51,175 nt of DNA from Bremia lactucae. Its lineage: Eukaryota; Oomycota; Peronosporomycetes; Peronosporales; Peronosporaceae. Both the position numbers and the translations under genes were made by a program. Below the pieces are notes generated by a model. The model was not told the origin of the DNA and searched no databases. It saw only the letters and a list, made by a program, of their open reading frames with translations. Location: the NCBI RefSeq assembly GCF_004359215.1, contig NC_090611.1, forward strand, positions 1,759,722 through 1,810,896. Direction: 5' to 3'. Positions 49,995-51,175 of this stretch are shown piece by piece. The stretch's first letter is position 1. Every line of letters starts with the position of its first letter.

Positions 49995-50556
49995 TGTAGG
50001 CGGGCACGTCGTAATGCGGCCACGCTCTACTTAGACACACACCCTAGCACAGCGAGGAAGCGGTTAAACCTGCTTCTCTTGCGTGCAGTGAGGAAGTTGT
50101 GGTGGGCGCGCAAGCGACCTCACCCAACACACTAAGTACTCTGTTTAAGTGTCGTCACGGGAGCGGTAATCCGTCTCCTCGTGCGCCCCTACCAAGTAGG
50201 AATTTTTTTCAGACTAATTTTTATTTAATAGAATTAAATATAAATACCTATTATTACCAATTGTCATCTCTATAGATATCGTTTAATATGTATTGCAAGC
50301 GTATCTTTCTAGATACCTCGCGTAACGGATGACGCTAGCCGTCATCACGGATGACGCCGGGCGTCATCCCTCCTAATGTGAATGCACCCATGTGCATCAC
50401 ATACACAAGGGTTGGTCACAAATGTGCACCACACCCGAGTGCTGGGTCTAATTACTATTATTTAGTAATTGACCATCCCCTTAAGTACACCAAGTGTACT
50501 TAACGGGGACTGTGTAACATTAGGGCAACTTTAGCCCGATACACCATCCCCCTTTA
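49995..50556 (-). repeat. Family A 3' LTR with polypurine tract (third copy)
   Basis: LTR of 549 bp (49995-50543), minus orientation, its outer end TGTAGGCGGG directly joined to LINE sequence. The minus-strand purine tract AAAGGGGGATGG (50544-50555) makes it the 3' LTR of an element that continues beyond the right end of the window. Confidence 0.85.
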
Positions 50557-50673
50557 AGAACGAATTTACATTTTTAAATTCTTCAAAGAGGAAAGAGGAA
50601 CTGCGAGCAGCGTTACGCGCCGCTCGTTCACTCGATCACTCTAGCGCACGTGTTTCCATACACAGCGCCCAAG

Positions 50674-51175
50674 ATGCCACCTAAAAGAGGCCACGTTGGT
50701 GGGTCGTCTGCGAAGACGCCCATTCAACCTCGCACTAAGCGCACGCGCCGCGTTAATTCGCCGGCCGCGTCTAATGCCTTAGTCGGAACGCCGACAGCCA
50801 CGGCGGCTGTCGCGTTAACAGGGCTAAAGGATCCATCCCACTTTAACAGTGAGGATGTTGATCCGTCGCTCATTGTCGACTACAATGAGTCGACACCGTT
50901 GCCGTCACCTCATAGTAGTGATGCGGACAACGAGCTCATGAGGAGTGATGATGCGGCATTATTGCCCATCCAAACGTCTCTCATGGCTCACAACATGGAG
51001 ACAGCATCGTTTACGAATGCTGTCCCATCGACAGGTAATGAGAGCGCTGCCCATAAAGGCGCAGCTGCTTCTCCGTTGGGTATTACCACAACGCCTTATG
51101 CTCAGACCATACTTCATAATGGTTCTGACATAGAGGATTCGGAGCCTAAAGCTCCGCCGACGACACGTGAACGTG
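50674..51175 (+). CDS. Antisense accessory frame, family A copy 3 (runs off window)
   Basis: Starts MPPKRGHVGGSS 131 bp inside the 3' LTR, on the strand opposite to the element. It is open without a stop for all 167 codons to the window end, ending at the APPTTRER part also seen in copy 2. Differences from copy 2 are few and do not break the frame (for example GTPTATAA for GTQTATAA, MRSDD for MRNDD). Disordered, basic start then acidic Ser/Pro-rich. TCACTCT at 50636-50642 lies 32 bp before the ATG. Function is unknown; the complete frame would lie to the right. Confidence 0.55.
   Translation, partial: MPPKRGHVGGSSAKTPIQPRTKRTRRVNSPAASNALVGTPTATAAVALTGLKDPSHFNSEDVDPSLIVDYNESTPLPSPHSSDADNELMRSDDAALLPIQTSLMAHNMETASFTNAVPSTGNESAAHKGAAASPLGITTTPYAQTILHNGSDIEDSEPKAPPTTRER

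Overview
The window looks like a retrotransposon-rich block of an oomycete nuclear genome, most likely Phytophthora or a downy-mildew relative. The grounds are: two secreted temptin-like Cys proteins of the oomycete type, a kinase with a long disordered N-terminus, a gene start preceded by the oomycete initiator plus flanking element, and layers of decayed Ty3/gypsy chromovirus elements. No bacterial operon, CRISPR or rRNA is visible. All identifications were made by eye.

Layout. 1-849: 5' end of a minus-strand gypsy element (family A; gag piece plus LTR). 1215-3905: protein kinase gene (minus). 4440-11374: decayed plus-strand gypsy element (family B). 11375-13729: unique, gene-poor DNA with a broken Gln-rich reading frame. 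13730-15700: rearranged A and B fragments meeting head to head. 15701-22711: an LTR-to-LTR family A element (minus). 22712-24196: 3' end of a second A copy sharing the LTR at 22184-22711. 24197-24677: inverted B LTR. 24731-29335: family C element (plus). 29601-32840: two family D LTRs around a minus-strand fragment of a further family (E). 33422-39830: minus-strand element with a D-type 5' LTR and a C-type 3' LTR. 39831-45600: host segment with three secreted-protein genes (40129-40932, 41806-42264, 43224-43823). 45618-49994: two LINE pieces in opposite orientation, with a mosaic of gypsy scraps and a tRNA-like sequence between them. 49995-51175: 3' end of another family A element that interrupts the LINE.

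Function. Each gypsy element carries the usual gag (capsid, zinc knuckle), protease, reverse transcriptase, RNase H, integrase and chromodomain order, but all are frameshifted, deleted or stopped and look non-autonomous. The three intact-looking host-type genes at 40-44 kb all encode predicted secreted proteins. The kinase at 1.2-3.9 kb has all catalytic residues, with HGD in place of HRD.

Most unusual signal. The 3' ends of several gypsy families carry long reading frames on the strand opposite to gag-pol. They run from just inside the 3' LTR, across the chromodomain, to a coiled coil that lies exactly antisense to the integrase-chromodomain linker. In family A the frame is kept in three copies (16386, 22844, 50674). 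Related coiled coils lie in the same place in B (minus strand, 9930-9640) and D (plus, 34983-35408), and a similar arrangement is visible in E (30150-30890). This is a candidate antisense accessory gene of oomycete chromoviruses.
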